Source of the DNA: Bacteroidota bacterium
GTDB lineage: Bacteria; Bacteroidota; Ignavibacteria; T3Sed10-11
Assembly: GCA_007128495.1 (NCBI GenBank)
Contig: SKXH01000241.1
Location: 1 to 9,929 of the forward strand
Length of the DNA stretch: 9,929 bases
Direction: 5' to 3'
Every line of letters starts with the position of its first letter. Position 1 is the first letter of the stretch. The notes beneath the pieces are model-generated. The model searched no databases, was not told where the DNA came from, and saw only the letters and a list, made by a program, of their open reading frames with translations. Of the stretch, positions 6,613-9,929 are shown piece after piece. The position numbers were made by a program, and so were the translations under genes.

Positions 6613-6894
6613 ATGGGACGCACTGTACCGACCTTCACACAGGTCATTCAGAAAGAAGTAGAGTCATGGTCGAAGTTTCGCCGCGGGCTGCGGAAGGAAG
6701 ACCAGGAGATATTCGACGGGATGTTCCGCGCACCGCGTATTCATCTCGCCGCATCCACATACACCATGCGCGTCATCCCGTTCGAAAGCGTCGCGATGGC
6801 GATCATGCTGGAACAGGAAAAACGAATTAAAAAACTTGAGGAGAAAATTACTGTGCTCGAAAAACAAACAGCATCTGAGTTTGAAGTTAAATAG
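6613..6894 (+). CDS. Small coiled-coil protein of the RecA-like/PolB cassette
   Basis: A 93-residue protein starting MGRTVPTFTQVIQKEVESW. A basic/acidic helical segment follows (FRRGLRKEDQEIFDGMF, about 22-38), then an alpha/beta-looking middle with PFESVAMAIMLEQEKRI. The C-terminal coiled coil runs from about 67 to 86, with Leu/Ile at heptad positions. From memory, short proteins with this N-terminal pattern (MGRTxPTx..., W, FRRxLRxED) occur beside inactivated PolB genes in archaea; I could not verify this here. It has no enzyme motif and probably bridges the RecA-like and polymerase-like proteins, which is an inference. Composition shifts to AT-rich in the coiled-coil part. Confidence 0.75.
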   Translation: MGRTVPTFTQVIQKEVESWSKFRRGLRKEDQEIFDGMFRAPRIHLAASTYTMRVIPFESVAMAIMLEQEKRIKKLEEKITVLEKQTASEFEVK

Positions 6895-6957
6895 GAAATG
6901 TTATCTTCCTGATATCTGATCTCTGACGACTGACCTCTGATTTCTGTTTTCCTATTT
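6889..6957. repeat. 10-bp inverted repeat enclosing part of a heptad array
   Basis: AAATAGGAAA (6889-6898, overlapping the small gene's stop) and TTTCCTATTT (6948-6957) are perfect reverse complements with a 49-base loop. The loop is too long for a standard terminator. It may be chance, or it may mark the ends of an inserted element. Confidence 0.6.
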
Positions 6958-6971
6958 CATGTTTCATATTT
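6909..6971 (+). repeat. 63-bp array of nine 7-bp periodic units
   Basis: CTGA occurs at 6909, 6916, 6923, 6930 and 6937, exactly seven bases apart, and a sixth unit at 6944 begins CTGT. Units starting at 6937, 6944, 6951, 6958 and 6965 all end in TTT, so the period continues through the array while the sequence drifts. The array fills the 106-base gap between the small gene and the polymerase-like gene. Confidence 0.8.
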
Positions 6972-7000
6972 ATTTATAACTTTCGTGACATGGAGTCTTC

Positions 7001-9292
7001 GTGGTTTACACCATAACCGGCTGGTTATTCGACCTCTACGCCATTGACAACGGACTGGCAATCTGGATCATCGATCGGGATGGTAACGCGCATCGGTGTA
7101 CCGTGCCGTTCCGGCCGTCGCTTTTCCTTGCCGCACACAAGGTGCGGGAAGAAAACGCGTATGCCGCGATGAAGCGTAAAGGCATTTCCGTCACGATCTC
7201 ACATACAGAAAAGCTTGAACTCTACAGCGGAAAGATGATACACGTTCTGCAGGTATCGGTTCATAATCCGGCACACTTCCGTCGCGCAGTGAAGGCCGTC
7301 GAAACCATCGCACCGCACGACGCACTTTACAATACCGACATCTCCGTCGAGCAGCTCTTTTTATACGAGCGCGATCTCTTCCCGCTTGCCGAAGCGGAAT
7401 ACCATATCGAAGGCAGACAATTTACGGGATTCAATCTGCTCGTGCCGCAGGAATCGCTCGATTACCACATCCCTCCTTTGCGCACCATGACCATCAAGAA
7501 TGCAGCGGAAGAATCCGCACCGGGAAGCCGCACCGAACCGAAATATCACCGTTACCTGCAGCTTGAGATCTGCTATGAAAACGAAAAGCTGCTGCTCGAA
7601 GAAGAGCATGCCGCCGACGCACTCAAGACACTCGACCACGAACTCGCACGCTACGATCCCGACATAATCCTCACTTCATGGGGAGATGCGATGTTGATGC
7701 ATTTGCTCGCGAAGCTCTCGCAAAAAGAAAACGTTCCCGTCCGCTTCAACCGTGACCCCTTCGTACCCTACCGGACCACACGCGATACGAGCTACTTTTC
7801 ATACGGCAAGATCGTTTACAAAGCCGGCGCGTTCTTTCTTGCCGGGCGATGGCATCTCGATTTGTATAATTCGTTCCTTATCGACGAAGCGGATCTCGAG
7901 GGAATCTTCGAACTTGCCCGGCTTACACGCCTACCGGTACAGCAGCAGGGCCGGGCCGCAATCGGCACGGGATTATCGTCGCTGCAAATTGCATACGCAT
8001 GCCGGAACGGTATTCTCGTGCCCGCAAAGAAGCGCGAACCGGAGGATTTCAAATCCGCCCGCACGCTTATGCTCGCCGACCGCGGCGGGTTGATGTTCCT
8101 GCCCGAAATGGGATATCACGAGAACATCGGCGAACTGGATTTCACCTCGATGTATCCGGCACTTATGGTGAACAAAAACATCTCACCGGAGACGATAAAT
8201 TGCAAATGTTGTCCCGACTCAACGATCCGCGTCCCCGAGCTCGGCTACCACATCTGCGAAAAACGCCGCGGACTCGTACCGGAGACACTCGCACCGCTGC
8301 TGGTGCGCCGCAAACATTACAAAGCAATGCAGAGAAAATTGCAGCATAAATCAAACGGCGGCTCAAAAGATATACCGGTACTTACCGCCGACCGGTACAG
8401 GCGACGGCAAACCGCCCTCAAGTGGATACTCGTCACCTGCTTCGGGTATCTGGGCTATAAGAACGCCCGCTTCGGACGCATCGAGGCACACGAAACGGTT
8501 AACGCATTCTCACGCGAAACACTCCTGCAGGCAAAGGAACTTGCCGAACAAAACAGTTTCCACCTCGAACATGCCATCGTGGATTGCGTCTGGCTGAAGA
8601 AAGAAAACGCAGCGGAAAACGAGTACGAACGCCTGGCAAAACAGATCGAGGCGGGAACCGGTATTCCCGTCACCTTCGAAGGTATTTACGACTGGATAGT
8701 CTTTCCCGCATCAAAAATGGATACCACTCTGCCGACAGTCACACGGTATGTCGGACGCTTTCGCGATAGCGCCTGCGGCGCCACAAGCGGCGAGGTAAAG
8801 ATACGCGGCATAGAAGTCCGCCGCCGCGACACGCCGCGGTACGTAAAGAAAATGCAGATCGATATGCTGCAGTTGATGGCTGAGGTTCGTTCTATTGCGG
8901 AGATACAAAAACGCCTCCCCGATCTGCTCGCTATAGTTAAATACTATGTGTGGCAACTGCGCGAGGGACGGGCAAACCCGTATGAGCTTGTGGTACGCAG
9001 GCACGTAACACAGGAACCGGATCGGTACACCAACCGCAGCGTCAACGCGCTCGTTGCACAGGCAATTGTTGCAGCGGGTGTGTCGTTACAGCCGGGCGAG
9101 TCGATCGAGTTCATCATCACCGATCAGTCAGGCAAACACAATCCCGATAAAGCGAAGCCGTTGTTTTTATACAAACCGGAAGATGGTTACGATGTGGAGC
9201 AATACACAAAACTGGTACTTGACTGCGCGGCGACGCTGCTGCATCCGCTGGGGTGGTCGAAGGAACGGTTGGAGGAGGGGTTGTGGGGGTGA
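7001..9292 (+). CDS. Catalytically degenerate family-B DNA polymerase homologue (archaeal type)
   Basis: A 763-residue protein, the length of archaeal family-B polymerases, with N-terminal, exonuclease-like, palm/fingers and thumb regions in order. Motif A is kept: D380-F-T-S-M-Y385-P. In motif B, Kx3NSxYG has become K474-x3-V-T-x-F-G482, keeping Lys and Gly. Motif C, normally DTD, reads D528-C-V530, so the metal-binding second Asp is lost. The exonuclease-like region is also altered: the DIE motif reads E189-I-C191, and the Exo II Asp is absent in SWGDAML. The thumb is recognisable (RGIEVRRRD). It is best read as an inactivated polymerase acting as a DNA-binding scaffold. The start is GTG with GGAG at 6992-6995, five bases upstream. 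A described family of inactivated archaeal PolB with a few bacterial members fits well. Confidence 0.9.
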   Translation: MVYTITGWLFDLYAIDNGLAIWIIDRDGNAHRCTVPFRPSLFLAAHKVREENAYAAMKRKGISVTISHTEKLELYSGKMIHVLQVSVHNPAHFRRAVKAVETIAPHDALYNTDISVEQLFLYERDLFPLAEAEYHIEGRQFTGFNLLVPQESLDYHIPPLRTMTIKNAAEESAPGSRTEPKYHRYLQLEICYENEKLLLEEEHAADALKTLDHELARYDPDIILTSWGDAMLMHLLAKLSQKENVPVRFNRDPFVPYRTTRDTSYFSYGKIVYKAGAFFLAGRWHLDLYNSFLIDEADLEGIFELARLTRLPVQQQGRAAIGTGLSSLQIAYACRNGILVPAKKREPEDFKSARTLMLADRGGLMFLPEMGYHENIGELDFTSMYPALMVNKNISPETINCKCCPDSTIRVPELGYHICEKRRGLVPETLAPLLVRRKHYKAMQRKLQHKSNGGSKDIPVLTADRYRRRQTALKWILVTCFGYLGYKNARFGRIEAHETVNAFSRETLLQAKELAEQNSFHLEHAIVDCVWLKKENAAENEYERLAKQIEAGTGIPVTFEGIYDWIVFPASKMDTTLPTVTRYVGRFRDSACGATSGEVKIRGIEVRRRDTPRYVKKMQIDMLQLMAEVRSIAEIQKRLPDLLAIVKYYVWQLREGRANPYELVVRRHVTQEPDRYTNRSVNALVAQAIVAAGVSLQPGESIEFIITDQSGKHNPDKAKPLFLYKPEDGYDVEQYTKLVLDCAATLLHPLGWSKERLEEGLWG

Positions 9293-9335
9293 GAAAAATA
9301 AACAGAAAGATTAATGTACGAAAAATAGAATTAAG

Positions 9336-9365
9336 TTGTGATTTTATCTAATTTATTGTTATTAT
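9336..9365 (+). promoter_or_regulatory. Possible promoter of the right DUF4258/DUF2283 module
   Basis: TTGTGA (9336-9341), an 18-base spacer and TATTAT (9360-9365) predict a start at about 9371-9372, which is the ATG itself. No ribosome site precedes that ATG, which agrees with a leaderless transcript. The surrounding sequence is very AT-rich, so chance matches are likely. Confidence 0.4.
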
Positions 9366-9370
9366 TTACT

Positions 9371-9625
9371 ATGAAACCAATTCGATTGTCGGCACACGCT
9401 ACCGAATCTATCAAGTATCGTGGTGTGACTGAGGATGAAGTCAAGGAAGCAATCAATTCAAGTGATTGGTCACCTACGGAACGCAGGAGAATGGAATGCC
9501 GAAAAGAATTTGTGTATGATCAGATATGGAATAAAGTTCATTATAAAACGAAACAGGTCAGACCGATCTTCGTTGAAGAAGAGACAGAAATTGTTGTTAT
9601 AACCGTTTACAGTTACTATTATTAA
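9371..9625 (+). CDS. DUF4258 domain protein (right module)
   Basis: An 84-residue protein from the ATG at 9371; an alternative ATG at 9338 would add a hydrophobic 11-residue lead that is not typical. It shows the DUF4258 pattern: RLSAHATESIKYRGVTEDEVKEAI, with the family's His-Ala near the start and the helix after RGVTE, then two strands ending IVVITVYSYYY. DUF4258 is related in fold to RelE/BrnT-like toxins, but no activity is shown for this branch. It is followed after 22 bases by a DUF2283 gene, the same order as the left module, although its sequence is closer to the classical HA-type DUF4258 than the left one is. Confidence 0.85.
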   Translation: MKPIRLSAHATESIKYRGVTEDEVKEAINSSDWSPTERRRMECRKEFVYDQIWNKVHYKTKQVRPIFVEEETEIVVITVYSYYY

Positions 9626-9647
9626 TACTATTGAAAGAGAATATACT

Positions 9648-9863
9648 ATGAAAATATCCTACGACAGCGAAGTCGATGCCTTATATATCCGCTTTTTGGA
9701 AAAAACCGTGACTACCGAACATGTTGCCGAAGGAATTGCGATTGACTATACAGAGGACGGAAAGATAGCCGGCATAGAGATTCTGGATGCACGAAAAAGA
9801 TTCGGCGATGTCGATGTGTTGAAACAAATTGTTTTAGAGGATATTGCGTTTGTTAACAAGTAA
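9648..9863 (+). CDS. DUF2283 domain protein (right module)
   Basis: A 71-residue protein opening MKISYDSEVDALYIRFL, followed by EGIAIDYTEDGKIAGIEILDARKRFG. This is the classical DUF2283 pattern with a D-x-D-A turn and the I-D-x-x-x-x-G-K-I-x-G-I-E-I strand pair. Its helical tail ends VLKQIVLEDIAFVNK. GAAAGAGA lies seven bases before the ATG. It is probably co-transcribed with the DUF4258 gene 22 bases upstream and may be its antidote-like partner, by analogy only. It shares only the domain pattern with the DUF2283 protein at 5135-5341, so it is not a recent duplicate. Confidence 0.88.
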   Translation: MKISYDSEVDALYIRFLEKTVTTEHVAEGIAIDYTEDGKIAGIEILDARKRFGDVDVLKQIVLEDIAFVNK

Positions 9864-9929
9864 AAAGCATTATCAAGATTAAAATAAACCCGATCATTCA
9901 ATCAACCAATCTCAATCTTATATGAACTC

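Noticed and set aside
6594..6830. Plus-strand frame of 78 codons overlapping the small cassette gene
   Set aside because: It is rich in Arg and His as expected of an out-of-frame GC-rich reading, and AAGGAGG is placed for the ATG at 6613 instead.
7752..8349. Alternative plus-strand frames inside the polymerase-like gene
   Set aside because: They are shadows of the motif-bearing frame, with Arg/Pro/Ser-rich low-quality translations.
1..9929. CRISPR array, tRNA, rRNA or transposase
   Set aside because: No regularly spaced direct repeats with unique spacers, no cloverleaf-like sequence and no DDE or serine recombinase protein were seen.

Overview
The window reads as a chromosomal segment of a bacterium with medium GC content. 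Strong Shine-Dalgarno sites, sigma70-like promoters, a VKOR-type disulfide system and a lipoprotein signal with a loose lipobox suggest a Gram-negative host. A spirochaete or a Fibrobacterota-like lineage would fit, but the sequence does not fix the phylum. No rRNA, tRNA, CRISPR array or transposase is visible.

Layout. (1) 7-1294, minus strand: a compact operon of a small CxxC/CxxC zinc-ribbon-like protein, an unrecognised 140-residue protein and an AhpD-fold peroxidase-related protein. (2) 1463-3906, plus strand: a promoter followed by a VKOR-family membrane oxidoreductase, a complete histone-deacetylase-family deacetylase and a periplasmic-binding-protein-like lipoprotein, packed as one operon. 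(3) 4067-5041, plus: a Cys-rich protein with two C-terminal [4Fe-4S] motifs. (4) 5067-5748: two copies of a 66-bp dyad element (65/66 identical) flanking a minus-strand DUF4258/DUF2283 gene pair. (5) 5834-9292, plus: a strong promoter followed by a RecA/RadA-like protein with both Walker motifs destroyed, a small protein ending in a coiled coil, and a family-B DNA polymerase homologue whose catalytic motif C and exonuclease motifs are degenerate. (6) 9336-9863, plus: a second DUF4258/DUF2283 pair.

The most interesting part is region 5. A dead RecA-like ATPase, a small partner and a dead archaeal-type PolB, driven by one promoter, look like a bacterial version of the inactivated archaeal PolB system. 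By analogy they recall ImuA/ImuB, where a degenerate RecA-like protein and a non-catalytic polymerase act as accessory factors for another polymerase. Their actual function is not known from this sequence. The cassette is bracketed by two DUF4258/DUF2283 pairs that both read outward, and a 63-bp array of 7-bp periodic units lies between the small gene and the polymerase gene. These features suggest an accessory, possibly transferred, locus.
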